A stretch of DNA of 63,988 nucleotides from Flavobacterium sp. (lineage in GTDB: Bacteria; Bacteroidota; Bacteroidia; Chitinophagales; Chitinophagaceae). The notes beneath the pieces are model-generated. The model saw nothing but the letters and a program-made list of their open reading frames with translations, made no database searches and was not told where the DNA came from. Of the stretch, positions 8,351 to 18,870 are shown piece after piece. Every line of letters begins with the position of its first letter. Within the stretch, counting starts at the first letter, position 1. Both the position numbers and the translations under genes were made by a program. The stretch is from the NCBI GenBank assembly GCA_030053925.1, contig JASGCX010000010.1, forward strand, positions 5,292-69,279, in the 5' to 3' direction.

Positions 8351-11300
8351 ATGAGTAAAAAACATTGGCAAAGTTTTGGGGAATTGAATAATTCTGATGC
8401 TTACAAGCAATCGGTAAAAGATGAGTTTCGTGAAGATTTACCTATGGAAGCCGCCGATAATGGTTTTCTTGAAGGTAAAACGCCACGTAGAGATTTCTTA
8501 AAATATTTGGGTTTTAGTACTGCTGCTGCGGCTATTGCTGCAAGTTGTGAAATGCCAGTAAAAAAGGCAATTCCTTTTGCTAACAAACCAGAAGATATTG
8601 TACCCGGTATTGCCAATTATTATGCTACCACTTATGTACAAGATGGCGATGCTGTAAGCGTTGTTGCTAAAGTACGTGATGGTCGTCCTATAAAAATAGA
8701 AGGTAACGATTTAAGCCCTTTAACAAATGGTGGTACTTCTGCAAGAGTTCAAGCATCTGTATTAGACTTATACGATACAGCACGTTTACGTTTCCCTTCA
8801 ATTGATGGTACAGAAGTTAAATTAGAAGCTATTGATAAGGCTGTAGCTGCTGATTTAGCTAGTGTGGGCAATGTGGTTGTGTTAACTTCTACTGTGGTTT
8901 CTCCTTCTTCAAAAGATGTGGTTGCGCAATTTTTAGCAAAACATCCTGGTAGCAAGCATGTAACTTTTGATGCTGTTTCTTACAGTGGTATTTTACAAGC
9001 TAATGAAGCTACTTACGGTAAAAAAACAATTCCTTCATATAGATTTGATAAAGCAAAAACAATTGTAAGCATAGGTGCTGATTTCTTAGGTACTTGGTTA
9101 AGCCCAATTGAATTTGCAAAGCAATATGCTGTAGGCAAAAGATTAGATGAGAAGCAACTAGAAATGAGCAAGCATTTTCATTTTGAAACTGTTGCAAGTT
9201 TAACTGGTAGCAATGCCGATGAAAGAATTTTACATCGTCCATCTGAAACTGGTGCTGTGGTAGCTGCGTTGTTAGCTGCTGTTAATGGTGAAGCGGTTAG
9301 TGGTGTTGATGATAAATTAAAGAAAGGTGTAGAGAAAGTGGCTAAAGCTTTGGTAGCTACTAAAGGTGCATCGTTGGTTGTTGCGGGCAGTAACGATGTA
9401 AATGTTCAAATTTTAGTAAATGCCATAAATGAGGCTTTACAAGCAAATGGTACAACAATAGATTGGAGTGCTACATACAATACACGTGAAGGTATTGATG
9501 CAGATATGGTGACATTAGTAGCCGATATGAAAGCTGGCACTGTAGGTGCTTTAATTATATATGGTGCAAACCCTGCTTACGCTTGGTTTAATAGCAAAGA
9601 GTTTGTTGAGGCTTTGAAAAAAGTAAAAGTGACCGTTTCATTCAACACTAAAGCTGATGAAACAACGCAACTTTGTAAATATGTAATTCCCGATCATAAC
9701 TACCTTGAAAGTTGGGGCGATGCAGAAATTAAAACTGGTTATTACTCATTTTTACAGCCTACTATTTACCCATTGTTTAAAACACGCCAATGGCAAGATA
9801 GCTTGCTAAAATGGAGCGGCGCAACTACCGATTATTTGGCTTTCTTAAAATCTTTTTGGAGTGCTAAAGTAGGTGGCGAAACAGGTTGGGATAAAGTTTT
9901 GCAAGACGGTGTTATTAACCCTGCGCCTGCCGTAATTACCACTGCTAGCTTTAATGCTGCCGCTGTTGCAGGTGCAAGTGCAGCTATTTCAAGCTACAAA
10001 AAAAGCGATAAAATTGAATTGGTTTTATATCAAAAAGTAGCAATTGGCGAAGGTCAAGGTGCTGCAAACCCTTGGTTACAAGAATTACCAGATCCAGTAT
10101 CTAAAGCTACTTGGGATAACTACTTGATTATTTCACCAGCAATGGCGATTAAGTTATTAAATATTGACTTGATTAATCCAAAAAATGCTGGACAAGCTGA
10201 TTCATATGAGGTACAACCACCTAAGCATGTAGTTGAAATTACTGCTGCAAATGGTGTTAAAGTATCATTGCCAACATTAATTATTCCTGGTACACACCCT
10301 AGCACTGTAGGTATTGCAGTTGGTTACGGCCGTACAGAGAAATTAGGTAAAGGTGTACTAGCCGATGAAGGTGGAAAAGGCATGGGCGCAAATGCCTTTC
10401 CTTTTGCTAGCTTAGTAAATGGTACAGTTGCTTATTCTGTTGCTGATGTAACTTTAAAAGATACAGGTGATTTATACAAAGTAGCTATTACACAAACACA
10501 CAATGTTTACAATACGCCACAAGGTAATCGTACAGAGGTGATGAAAGAATTGACTTTGGCCGAGTTTAAACACAATCCAAACGAGATTTTAGAAGAGCGT
10601 GACAAAGAACTAAAACCTTACGGCGGTATAGCCAACTTTGAGAAAGAAGGTACAATTTACCCAACATTCGATAAACCAGGTATTAAATGGGGTATGAGTG
10701 TTGATTTAAACACTTGTAACGGTTGTGGTGCTTGCGTTGTAGCTTGTAATGCAGAAAATAATATTCCTGTTGTAGGTAAAATACAAGTAGCTAAAGCACA
10801 TGAAATGCATTGGTTACGTATTGATAGATATTACACAGGTGATCCCGAAAATCCAAAAGTGGTATTTCAACCGTTGATGTGCCAACACTGCGACAATGCC
10901 CCTTGCGAGAACGTTTGCCCGGTAGCAGCAACTAACCACAGCAGTGAAGGTTTAAACCAAATGACTTATAACCGTTGTATTGGTACAAGGTATTGCGCAA
11001 ATAACTGTCCTTATAAAGTTCGCCGTTTTAACTGGTTAGATTACACAGGAGCTGATAGTTTTGGTGATAACCAACAGCCTTTGATAGATGAAGGTAGCTT
11101 GAATGAAGTGGTGTTAGATATGAACGACGACTTAACAAGAATGGTATTAAACCCCGATGTTACAGTACGTGCAAGAGGTGTAATTGAAAAATGTTCTTTC
11201 TGTGTACAACGCTTACAGGCTTCTAAATTAACTGCTAAAAAAGATAGCCGCCCATTAGAAGATAAAGACTTGAAAGTTGCTTGTCAGCAGGCTTGCCCTA

Positions 11301-11539
11301 CCAATGCAATTGTATTTGGTAATGCTAATAGCGAGAAGAGTGAAATTACTACCGTTCGTAAAGCCAATGAAAAACGCTTATTCTTATCACTTGAGCAATT
11401 ACACGTGTTACCAAATGTAACTTATATGGCTAAAGTGCGAAACATTGAAGAAGAAGAAGGTGAACATCGTGGAGGAGCGCATGGTGGCGAAGAGCAGAAA
11501 GAAGGTGCGAAAGCCGAACATGCTGGTCACGCAGAATAA
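8351..11539 (+). CDS. actB: Alternative complex III subunit ActB, molybdopterin-oxidoreductase-like plus iron-sulfur domain
   Basis: Large peripheral subunit (1062 aa). Residues about 43-65 carry a Tat-like signal (TPRRDFLKYLGFSTAAAA). The middle is related to molybdopterin oxidoreductases; ActB proteins of this family are not known to hold the cofactor. The C-terminal about 290 residues form a ferredoxin-type domain with four cysteine clusters: CNGCGACVVAC (about 789), CQHCDNAPCENVCP, CIGTRYCANNCP and CSFC...CQQACP, for Fe-S clusters relaying electrons to ActA. The tail is Gly/His/Glu-rich. It follows actA after 125 bp, which contain a weak 8-bp stem (8289-8296/8312-8319). Confidence 0.92.
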   Translation: MSKKHWQSFGELNNSDAYKQSVKDEFREDLPMEAADNGFLEGKTPRRDFLKYLGFSTAAAAIAASCEMPVKKAIPFANKPEDIVPGIANYYATTYVQDGDAVSVVAKVRDGRPIKIEGNDLSPLTNGGTSARVQASVLDLYDTARLRFPSIDGTEVKLEAIDKAVAADLASVGNVVVLTSTVVSPSSKDVVAQFLAKHPGSKHVTFDAVSYSGILQANEATYGKKTIPSYRFDKAKTIVSIGADFLGTWLSPIEFAKQYAVGKRLDEKQLEMSKHFHFETVASLTGSNADERILHRPSETGAVVAALLAAVNGEAVSGVDDKLKKGVEKVAKALVATKGASLVVAGSNDVNVQILVNAINEALQANGTTIDWSATYNTREGIDADMVTLVADMKAGTVGALIIYGANPAYAWFNSKEFVEALKKVKVTVSFNTKADETTQLCKYVIPDHNYLESWGDAEIKTGYYSFLQPTIYPLFKTRQWQDSLLKWSGATTDYLAFLKSFWSAKVGGETGWDKVLQDGVINPAPAVITTASFNAAAVAGASAAISSYKKSDKIELVLYQKVAIGEGQGAANPWLQELPDPVSKATWDNYLIISPAMAIKLLNIDLINPKNAGQADSYEVQPPKHVVEITAANGVKVSLPTLIIPGTHPSTVGIAVGYGRTEKLGKGVLADEGGKGMGANAFPFASLVNGTVAYSVADVTLKDTGDLYKVAITQTHNVYNTPQGNRTEVMKELTLAEFKHNPNEILEERDKELKPYGGIANFEKEGTIYPTFDKPGIKWGMSVDLNTCNGCGACVVACNAENNIPVVGKIQVAKAHEMHWLRIDRYYTGDPENPKVVFQPLMCQHCDNAPCENVCPVAATNHSSEGLNQMTYNRCIGTRYCANNCPYKVRRFNWLDYTGADSFGDNQQPLIDEGSLNEVVLDMNDDLTRMVLNPDVTVRARGVIEKCSFCVQRLQASKLTAKKDSRPLEDKDLKVACQQACPTNAIVFGNANSEKSEITTVRKANEKRLFLSLEQLHVLPNVTYMAKVRNIEEEEGEHRGGAHGGEEQKEGAKAEHAGHAE

Positions 11540-11676
11540 ATAAATGGTGGGCAAAGCACAATAAAGTATCTAACAGATGCAGTGTGCGACGCAACCGCAG
11601 ATACATAGTAGTAAAAAAGCTGGTTACATAAATATTCCTAAGAGTAATATCGAAGGTTAATAATAACAAGAGACAG
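11540..11676. repeat. actB-actC gap with a copy of the GTGTGCAACGCAAC-type dispersed repeat
   Basis: The 137-bp gap holds AAAGCACAATAAAG (11552-11565), also found at 52233-52246, and at 11580 GCAGTGTGCGACGCAACCG, a variant of the repeat at 1, 182 and 19829. It lies inside an operon and seems tolerated. Confidence 0.5.
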
Positions 11677-13116
11677 ATGCATTTAAAGTACGAATCACAA
11701 TTAAGGGAACCGTTAGTAACGGGCAACAAAAATTACCATCAGGTAACTGAAGATATTTTAGCCCCTATTGAAGGCAAGCCAACAAAACTTTGGTACGTGG
11801 GTTTTTACATTGCCGTTGCGTTGTTGCTATTTGGAGTGTATAGCGTTTACAGAGAGGTAACTTACGGTATTGGTCAGTGGAATTTGAATAAAACCATTGG
11901 TTGGGGTTGGGATATTACCAACTTTGTATGGTGGGTAGGTATTGGGCACGCCGGTACTTTAATTTCTGCCATTTTATTATTATTTAGACAAGGTTGGAGA
12001 ACTGGTGTAAACCGTGCTGCAGAGGCAATGACAATTTTTGCCGTAATGTGCGCTGGTCAATTTCCAATCTTCCACATGGGGCGTGTATGGATGGCTTTCT
12101 TTGTATTGCCTTACCCTAATAGCCGTGGTCCTTTATGGGTGAACTTTAACTCACCATTACTGTGGGACGTATTTGCCATTTCTACTTACTTCACTGTGTC
12201 ATTATTATTTTGGTACAGTGGTTTAATTCCTGACTTTGCTACTGTACGTGATAGAGCTAAAACTAAATTGCGTAAACATTTATATGGTTTAGCTGCTTTT
12301 GGTTGGACAGGTTCTACCAAACACTGGCAACGTATAGAAAGCTTACACTTAGTTTTAGCAGGTTTATCTACACCGCTAGTATTATCAGTACACACAATTG
12401 TATCTTTTGACTTTGCTACATCAGTAATTCCTGGTTGGCATACAACAATTTTTCCTCCTTACTTTGTAGCAGGTGCGGTATTCTCTGGCTTTGCAATGGT
12501 ACAATCGTTAATGATTATCGTTCGTAAAGTATTTGGTTTGCAAGACTACATTACACTTGGCCACATAGAAGCCATGAACAAAGTAATTGTAACCACAGGT
12601 TCAATTGTGGGTGTTGCTTACCTAACTGAGTTGTTTATGGGTTGGTATAGCCAAAGCAAATACGAAGGTTACACGTTTTGGTACAGCCGTGCAAATTTGT
12701 TTAGCCCTTATGGTTGGAGTTATTGGGGTATGATGGCTTGTAACGTATTAAGCCCGCAAATTTTTTGGTTCAAAAAAATGCGAAGAAACCTATTTGTTAC
12801 CTTTTTCATGAGTATTATTGTAAACGTAGGTATGTGGTTTGAGCGTTTTGTAATTATTGTTACTTCGTTATATCGTGACTACTTACCATCATCTTGGAGC
12901 GTTTACTACAGCCCTTCAATTTGGGAAATCGGTTTCTATTTAGGAACTTTTGGTCTATTCTTCACATGTTTCTTCTTATTTGCTAAATACTTCCCCGTAA
13001 TTGCAGTAGCTGAGATTAAATATGTATTGAAAACAACTGGTAATAACTACAAAGTTGATATGACCGAAGTAGAATCTAAGAAATTGGATGAGTTTGTGCA
13101 TGAGTACGCACACTAG
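11677..13116 (+). CDS. actC: Alternative complex III subunit ActC, NrfD-like integral membrane protein
   Basis: Polytopic membrane subunit (479 aa, about ten helices) of the NrfD/PsrC family that binds quinol in alternative complex III. Recognisable segments are WNLNKTIGWGWDITNFVWW, IGHAGTLISAIL and HTIVSFDFATSVIPGWHTT. It lies between actB and actD on the same strand, in the standard act order. Confidence 0.93.
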   Translation: MHLKYESQLREPLVTGNKNYHQVTEDILAPIEGKPTKLWYVGFYIAVALLLFGVYSVYREVTYGIGQWNLNKTIGWGWDITNFVWWVGIGHAGTLISAILLLFRQGWRTGVNRAAEAMTIFAVMCAGQFPIFHMGRVWMAFFVLPYPNSRGPLWVNFNSPLLWDVFAISTYFTVSLLFWYSGLIPDFATVRDRAKTKLRKHLYGLAAFGWTGSTKHWQRIESLHLVLAGLSTPLVLSVHTIVSFDFATSVIPGWHTTIFPPYFVAGAVFSGFAMVQSLMIIVRKVFGLQDYITLGHIEAMNKVIVTTGSIVGVAYLTELFMGWYSQSKYEGYTFWYSRANLFSPYGWSYWGMMACNVLSPQIFWFKKMRRNLFVTFFMSIIVNVGMWFERFVIIVTSLYRDYLPSSWSVYYSPSIWEIGFYLGTFGLFFTCFFLFAKYFPVIAVAEIKYVLKTTGNNYKVDMTEVESKKLDEFVHEYAH

Positions 13117-13199
13117 TTGATGAGAAAAAAGTAGCGTGAATTTATAACAATGTTTCACTGTAGTTTAGCGACTATAGTCTATAGATATAAAAATTAACT

Positions 13200-13790
13200 A
13201 TGGCAAAGAAGAAATTTGTGATTGGCTGTTTTGATAACGAAGATGTATTATTTCCTGCGATAAAGAAAGTTCGTACTGCTGGTTATAAAATACAAGACGT
13301 TTATACGCCATTTCCTGTACATGGTTTAGACCACGCATTGGGGATGAGAGAAACAAGCCTACACACTGCTGGTTTTATTTATGGCGTTGCAGGTACTGCT
13401 ACTGCTATTAGCTGTATGAGTTGGATTTTTACAAAAGATTGGCCTTTAAATATTGGTGGTAAACCAAATTTTGCTTTGCCAGCTTGGATACCAATTATGT
13501 TTGAGCTAACGGTACTTTTTGCTGCTGTGGGTATGGTGTTAACGTTCTGCTATTTATGTCAACTTGCGCCTGGTGTAAAAAAGCATCATTTTCATGCAAG
13601 AGCTTCCGATGACACTTTTGTAATGGTAATTGAATGTACAGATAAAACTAACATTGATGATTTGCAAGCATTTTTATCGAACGCAGGTGCACTAGAAACT
13701 AATTTACAAATTGCTGAAGAAGGCTGGTGGTTTGGTAGATATGATAAAGATGAAATGCCTTTTGAATCAACTCAAATTGTTGCTGCTTAA
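13200..13790 (+). CDS. actD: Alternative complex III subunit ActD (DUF3341)
   Basis: The 196-aa protein matches the DUF3341 subunit: a soluble N-terminal half (IGCFDNEDVLFPAIKKVRTAGYKIQDVYTPFPVHGLD), two membrane helices (about 63-80 and 98-120) and a short C-terminal domain. It is structural in alternative complex III. It follows actC by 83 bp and precedes actE by 12 bp. Confidence 0.93.
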   Translation: MAKKKFVIGCFDNEDVLFPAIKKVRTAGYKIQDVYTPFPVHGLDHALGMRETSLHTAGFIYGVAGTATAISCMSWIFTKDWPLNIGGKPNFALPAWIPIMFELTVLFAAVGMVLTFCYLCQLAPGVKKHHFHARASDDTFVMVIECTDKTNIDDLQAFLSNAGALETNLQIAEEGWWFGRYDKDEMPFESTQIVAA

Positions 13791-13802
13791 TTATAATACA
13801 AA

Positions 13803-14438
13803 ATGAAGAAATTATCAATCATAGCTATTTTGAGTGCAGGTGCAGTTATTGTTAGCTGTAGCGATGTGAAACGTAAGCCAGGTAGTATTTACATGCCCGA
13901 TATGGCTAACAGCGTTGCTTACGAATCGTATGCTGACCATAGCAACTTGGCTGAAAAAGGTATTAATTATAACAATAGACCTGTTGAAGGTACTATTGCC
14001 CGTGGTGAAGAAATGCCTTTTCACCTTGCTAAAGATGTAGCAGGCGACACAACTAATTACTTTGCTTCAAGAGCTGTTAAAAATCCAATTGACAGTTTAA
14101 GCGACAAGCAAATGGTAGAAGCCGAGAGATTATACCTTATTAACTGTGGTATTTGTCATGGAACTAAATTAGACGGTAATGGCCCTTTATGGAAAGGCGG
14201 CGATGGCCCTTATCCTGCTGCACCCGCTAATTTAATTGGTAAAGATCAATACTTGAACATGCCCGATGGTCAGATGTTTTATTCGGTAGCCTACGGTAAA
14301 AATTTGATGGGTAGTTATGCTTCTCAACTAAGCAGAACAGAACGTTGGATGGTGATTAAGTATATTAAGAGCAAACAAGCTACAGCAAATGCTACAGCAG
14401 CACCAGCACCAGCAACAGATACAACTGCTGCAAAATAA
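13803..14438 (+). CDS. actE: Alternative complex III subunit ActE, monoheme cytochrome c lipoprotein
   Basis: Lipid-anchored cytochrome c of 211 aa. The signal peptide ends at VIVSC (lipobox), and a single CGICH heme motif lies near residue 117 with a distal Met candidate (MPDGQMFYS). The C-terminus is an Ala/Pro/Thr-rich tail. In this complex ActE passes electrons toward the oxidase. Twelve bases separate it from actD. Confidence 0.92.
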   Translation: MKKLSIIAILSAGAVIVSCSDVKRKPGSIYMPDMANSVAYESYADHSNLAEKGINYNNRPVEGTIARGEEMPFHLAKDVAGDTTNYFASRAVKNPIDSLSDKQMVEAERLYLINCGICHGTKLDGNGPLWKGGDGPYPAAPANLIGKDQYLNMPDGQMFYSVAYGKNLMGSYASQLSRTERWMVIKYIKSKQATANATAAPAPATDTTAAK

Positions 14439-14489
14439 ATTTTAAAAATAGAGATCCAACATATTAGACGGACATTCAAAACATAAACA

Positions 14490-15716
14490 ATGGCATCTAT
14501 AAAAGAACAATTTGAAATTCCTTCCAAACTTAAAACATGGTCAATGGCCTTAATAGGCATTGGTTTGGTGGCATTGATAATAGGCTTTATTACAAAAGGC
14601 AACGGTACCGAAGAAGAGCAAGTAGAATTTATAGGTACAATTATGTACAATACTATATTTTGGACGTTGGTATGTAATGCCGCTATGTTCTTTATTTGTG
14701 TATGTACATTAGCCATGGGTGGTTGGTATCAGGCTTTTAGAAGAATACCTGAAGCCATTTCAACACTTGTTCCATTATTTGGTGGTATTACACTTGTTGT
14801 TTTGTTGTATGTGGGCTTTTCTCACAATCACCATATTTACCATTGGTTAAATACTAAAGCTGTAGCTGAAGATTCTATTTTAAAAGGTAAAGTTGGCTTC
14901 TTGAATATTAAATTCTTCACTATTTGGACCGTTTTAGCAATTGGTTTGTGGTCTTTATTAGGTTGGAGAATGCGTTTATTGAGTAATGAAGCCGATAAAG
15001 GCGCATTTGATGCAGATTCTGCCGCATCTTATATTTGGAGAAATACAGTTAGAGCAGCCTTATTTATTGTTTGGTTTGCCTTAACCGTTGGTTCTACAAT
15101 TCCTTGGTTGTGGATGATGAGTATAGACGCACATTGGTACAGCACTATGTATAGCTGGTACACATTCGCTAGTTCGTGGGTAAGTGGTTTAAGCTTAATT
15201 GCGCTTTGGATTATCTACATGAAAAACAAGGGTTACATGGAGTACGTAAGTCAAGAGCATTTACACGATATGGGTAAATTTATGTTTGCCTTCTCTATCT
15301 TTTGGACTTATTTATGGTTTTCGCAGTACATGTTAATTTGGTATTCAAACCAACCCGAAGAAACTATTTATTTCAAACACAGAGTACAAGGTGCTTACAA
15401 GCCAATTTTCTTCTTAAATCTTATCATAAACTTCTTATGCCCTGTGCTAATTTTGATGAAGAAATCTGCCAAGAGAAATTACACACTAGTAACTTTTATG
15501 GCGGTTTTAATCATCTTTGGTCACTGGATAGATTTTTATCAAATGATAATGGGCAGCTTACGCAAAGAACATGCTGCTTTAAGTTGGTTAGATTTTGGCG
15601 TGTTGGCATTATTTGTAGGGTTAATGATTCGCTTTACAGCAAAAGCATTGGCTAGCAAACCACTAGTTGCGAAATATCACCCTTTCCTAAAAGAAAGTAT
15701 TGTACACCATACATAA
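14490..15716 (+). CDS. actF: Alternative complex III subunit ActF, NrfD-like quinol:cytochrome c oxidoreductase membrane subunit
   Basis: Second large membrane subunit (408 aa, about ten helices), paralogous to ActC and of the NrfD superfamily. It starts with MASIKEQFEIPSKLKTWSM and contains SHNHHIYHWL and SLRKEHAALSWLDFG. It follows actE and directly precedes coxB, as in Bacteroidota where complex III and the aa3 oxidase form a supercomplex. Confidence 0.92.
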   Translation: MASIKEQFEIPSKLKTWSMALIGIGLVALIIGFITKGNGTEEEQVEFIGTIMYNTIFWTLVCNAAMFFICVCTLAMGGWYQAFRRIPEAISTLVPLFGGITLVVLLYVGFSHNHHIYHWLNTKAVAEDSILKGKVGFLNIKFFTIWTVLAIGLWSLLGWRMRLLSNEADKGAFDADSAASYIWRNTVRAALFIVWFALTVGSTIPWLWMMSIDAHWYSTMYSWYTFASSWVSGLSLIALWIIYMKNKGYMEYVSQEHLHDMGKFMFAFSIFWTYLWFSQYMLIWYSNQPEETIYFKHRVQGAYKPIFFLNLIINFLCPVLILMKKSAKRNYTLVTFMAVLIIFGHWIDFYQMIMGSLRKEHAALSWLDFGVLALFVGLMIRFTAKALASKPLVAKYHPFLKESIVHHT

Positions 15717-15788
15717 ATTTAGCTTGTTGCACAGCAACATTATTTAATTGAAATTGTTTTAATAGTTATAGAAAATATTGGTAGCGTT

Positions 15789-16856
15789 ATGACACTTTAT
15801 TTAACCATCGCCGTTATAGTTTTAGTTTTTGTTGTTGTTTTTCAAATAGCAAAAGCTAGTGAGTATGTATCTGTATTGAAGGGCGAGGAAACAAGCCGTA
15901 AAGAGAACAATAAGATAAATGGCTTTTTAATGGCCGCTTTTTTAGTGCTTGGTTTAATTGGTGTTTGGTATTGTAATCACTTGTTTTTTCACAAAACATT
16001 ATTCGCTTACGAAGCAGCAAGTGAACAAGGCGAGAAATATGATAGTATGCTTTGGCTTACTATTTATGTTACAGGTTCTGTATTTATTGCTACGCAAATT
16101 CTATTATTTTGGTTTTCTTATAAATACCAAGAGAACGAAAATAGAAAAGTATTTTATTTTCCTCACAACACCAATTTAGAGTTATTATGGACTGTTGTTC
16201 CTGCAATTGTGTTAACAGTGTTGGTAGTTATTGGCTTGCGTAACTGGTTTTCTTTCACTGGCGAAGCCCCAAAAGAGGCCCAAGTTGTTGAGGTTACTGG
16301 TAAGCAATTTGGTTGGGTTTTTCGCTATCCAGGAAAAGACGGTCAACTAGGTAAAAAATACTATAAAAATATTGATGCATCTACTAATGAGCTAGGTTTA
16401 GTTTGGGATGATAAATTGGCACAAGACGATATTGTAAGCACACAAGCTTTATATGTTGTAAAAGGCAAACCAGTGAAATTAGTAATTGGTAGTAGAGATG
16501 TCATTCATGATGTGGGCTTAACACAGTTTCGTATGAAAATGGATGCTGTACCTGGTATTCCTACAACAATGTGGTTTACACCTAAGTTCACTACCAAAGA
16601 AATGAAAGACATTTCTGGTAATCCAAATTTTGTGTATGAAATAAGCTGCGATCAAATGTGTGGTAATGGCCACTACTCTATGAGAGGTATTATAGAAGTG
16701 GTTACACAAGCTGAATATGATGCTTGGTTAGCCAAACAAAAGCCTCAGTATTACACGGCTTTCCCCGATAAAGAACAGGGTGTTGCAAAGCCAGTAACTG
16801 ACACTGTTAAACCTCAAATTACAAAAGCACCTGTGCCTATTGCACAAAAGGCCTAG
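15789..16856 (+). CDS. coxB: Cytochrome c oxidase subunit II
   Basis: CuA-bearing subunit of the terminal heme-copper oxidase, 355 aa. It has an N-terminal helix, then two helices (about 45-65 and 85-110 region, with a third before residue 155), and a periplasmic cupredoxin domain with the CuA set C-x3-C-x3-H-x2-M in SCDQMCGNGHYSM (about residue 286). No cytochrome c domain is fused, so this is not a caa3 form. It is followed by coxA after 41 bp. The 72-bp gap before it contains GTTGCACAGCAAC, a small inverted repeat. Confidence 0.95.
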   Translation: MTLYLTIAVIVLVFVVVFQIAKASEYVSVLKGEETSRKENNKINGFLMAAFLVLGLIGVWYCNHLFFHKTLFAYEAASEQGEKYDSMLWLTIYVTGSVFIATQILLFWFSYKYQENENRKVFYFPHNTNLELLWTVVPAIVLTVLVVIGLRNWFSFTGEAPKEAQVVEVTGKQFGWVFRYPGKDGQLGKKYYKNIDASTNELGLVWDDKLAQDDIVSTQALYVVKGKPVKLVIGSRDVIHDVGLTQFRMKMDAVPGIPTTMWFTPKFTTKEMKDISGNPNFVYEISCDQMCGNGHYSMRGIIEVVTQAEYDAWLAKQKPQYYTAFPDKEQGVAKPVTDTVKPQITKAPVPIAQKA

Positions 16857-16897
16857 AAAAATTTAATCAAAAAATTTCGATTTCTAAAGATAGTTAT

Positions 16898-18718
16898 ATG
16901 AGTACTGAAGCGATTTTACATTCACATTCTAACGTTGCTGTAAGCCACGATGCCCACGGCGAACACCACGAACATCACCACCACCACGAAACTTTTATTT
17001 CTAAGTACGTGTTTAGCATGGATCATAAAATGATTGCTAAACAATTCTTAATTACAGGTATGGTTTGGGCTGTACTTGGTGGTTTAATGAGTGTATTGTT
17101 TCGTTTGCAATTAGGTTATCCCGATAGTACTTTTCCATTTTTAGAAGATATTTTAGGTAAATGGGCTAAAGGTGGTAGAATTTCTCCAGAAGCCTATTAC
17201 GCATTGGTAACTACACACGGTACAGTATTGGTATTTTTTGTATTAACTGCTGGCTTGAGTGGCACTTTTGCTAACTTCTTAATTCCGTTACAAATTGGCG
17301 CAAGAGACATGGCATCTCCATTTATGAACATGCTGAGTTACTGGTTTTTCTTTGCTGCTAGTATTGTAATGCTATCATCTTTATTCATCGAAACTGGTCC
17401 TTTTAGTGGTGGTTGGACGGCTTACCCACCTCTATCTGCTTTAGGTTCTGCATCACCTGGTTCTAAAACTGGTATGGACTTATGGTTGATAAGTATGGCA
17501 CTATTTGTAGTTTCATCTTTGTTAGGTGGTCTTAACTACATTACTACTGTTTTAAACATGCGAACAAAAGGCATGAGTATGACTCGCTTACCATTGACTA
17601 TTTGGGCATTATTCTTCACTGCCGTATTAGGTGTATTATCTTTCCCTGTATTATTCTCTGGTTTTATTTTATTGATATTCGATAGAAATTTTGGTACTAG
17701 TTTTTACTTGAGCGACATTTATGTAAATGGTGTTGGTGCATTACCAAATGAAGGAGGTAGCGCAATTTTGTACCAACACTTATTCTGGTTCTTAGGTCAT
17801 CCAGAGGTTTACATCATCTTATTACCTGCAATGGGTATGGTATCAGAAATTTTATCTGTCAACTCACGTAAACCAATTTTTGGTTACATGGCTATGGTTG
17901 GTTCATTGTTCGCAATTGCAATATTGGCCTTCTTAGTATGGGCCCACCACATGTTTGTTACAGGTTTAAATCCATTCTTAGGTTCAATATTTGTATTGCT
18001 AACACTACTAATTGCTGTACCATCTGCTATTAAAGTGTTTAACTGGTTAACAACTTTGTGGCGTGGAAACATACGTTTTACACCTGCTATGTTGTTTGCT
18101 ATCGGTTTTGTTAGCTTATTTATTTCTGGTGGTTTAACTGGTATTTGGTTAGGTAATTCAGCATTAGATATTCACTTGCATGATACCTATTTTGTGATTG
18201 CACACTTTCACATTGTAATGGGCGTAGCTAGTATGTTTGGCATGTTTGCTGGTATCTACCATTGGTATCCAAAAATGTATGGTCGTTTTATGAACAATTC
18301 ATTGGGCTATATTCACTTTTGGGTTACAATTGCTGGTGCCTATTTAATATTTTGGCCAATGCACTACGAAGGTTTAGCTGGTATGCCACGTAGATATTAT
18401 GACTATAGCATTTGGGAAAGTTTTAAACAATTTGCAGAGTTAAATAGATTTATAAGTACTGTAGCAATGATTGTATTTGCTACGCAATTATTGTTCTTAT
18501 TAAACTTCTTCTATTCTATATTTAAAGGCAGAAAAGTAATTAATCAAAATCCTTGGGGTTCTAATAGTTTAGAATGGACAGCCCCAATTAATCCTGGTCA
18601 TGGCAACTGGCCTGGTGAAATTCCCGAAGTGCACCGCTGGGCTTATGACTATGGTAAAGATGGTAAAGATTTCATTCCTCAAACAGTGCCTGTTGGTGCC
18701 GACGAAAGTCACCATTAA
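16898..18718 (+). CDS. coxA: Cytochrome c oxidase subunit I
   Basis: Catalytic heme-copper subunit, 606 aa with about twelve helices. Key histidines are visible in GHPEVYIILLP (CuB and cross-linked Tyr), WAHHMFVTG (CuB) and HDTYFVIAHFHIVMG (hemes a3/a). Before the first helix is an unusual His-rich stretch (HGEHHEHHHHHETF, residues 24-37). The gene closes the act-cox transcript and is followed by a 12-bp-stem hairpin. Confidence 0.96.
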   Translation: MSTEAILHSHSNVAVSHDAHGEHHEHHHHHETFISKYVFSMDHKMIAKQFLITGMVWAVLGGLMSVLFRLQLGYPDSTFPFLEDILGKWAKGGRISPEAYYALVTTHGTVLVFFVLTAGLSGTFANFLIPLQIGARDMASPFMNMLSYWFFFAASIVMLSSLFIETGPFSGGWTAYPPLSALGSASPGSKTGMDLWLISMALFVVSSLLGGLNYITTVLNMRTKGMSMTRLPLTIWALFFTAVLGVLSFPVLFSGFILLIFDRNFGTSFYLSDIYVNGVGALPNEGGSAILYQHLFWFLGHPEVYIILLPAMGMVSEILSVNSRKPIFGYMAMVGSLFAIAILAFLVWAHHMFVTGLNPFLGSIFVLLTLLIAVPSAIKVFNWLTTLWRGNIRFTPAMLFAIGFVSLFISGGLTGIWLGNSALDIHLHDTYFVIAHFHIVMGVASMFGMFAGIYHWYPKMYGRFMNNSLGYIHFWVTIAGAYLIFWPMHYEGLAGMPRRYYDYSIWESFKQFAELNRFISTVAMIVFATQLLFLLNFFYSIFKGRKVINQNPWGSNSLEWTAPINPGHGNWPGEIPEVHRWAYDYGKDGKDFIPQTVPVGADESHH

Positions 18719-18756
18719 TTATTACAAACTCACAAGCGTATTTACATAAGTTGATT

Positions 18757-18791
18757 ACAGTAATGCCCTGACATTCTCGGGGCATTACTGT
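18757..18791 (+). terminator. Hairpin terminator after coxA
   Basis: Perfect 12-bp stem ACAGTAATGCCC/GGGCATTACTGT with an 11-nt loop. There is no clear U-tract, so it may also stabilise the 3' end. Confidence 0.7.
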
Positions 18792-18839
18792 TAAGAGTGA
18801 TTAAGAATTGATTAGCCTCATTGGTAACTATAACTAAGC

Positions 18840-18847
18840 TACTTTTG
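18840..18847 (+). promoter_or_regulatory. Putative -7 element for ctaB
   Basis: TACTTTTG matches TAnnTTTG, 23 bp before the ctaB ATG; a TTGG 15 bp upstream could be a short-spaced -33 element. Confidence 0.45.
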
Positions 18848-18870
18848 TAGGTCTTTCAACAGCATTTATA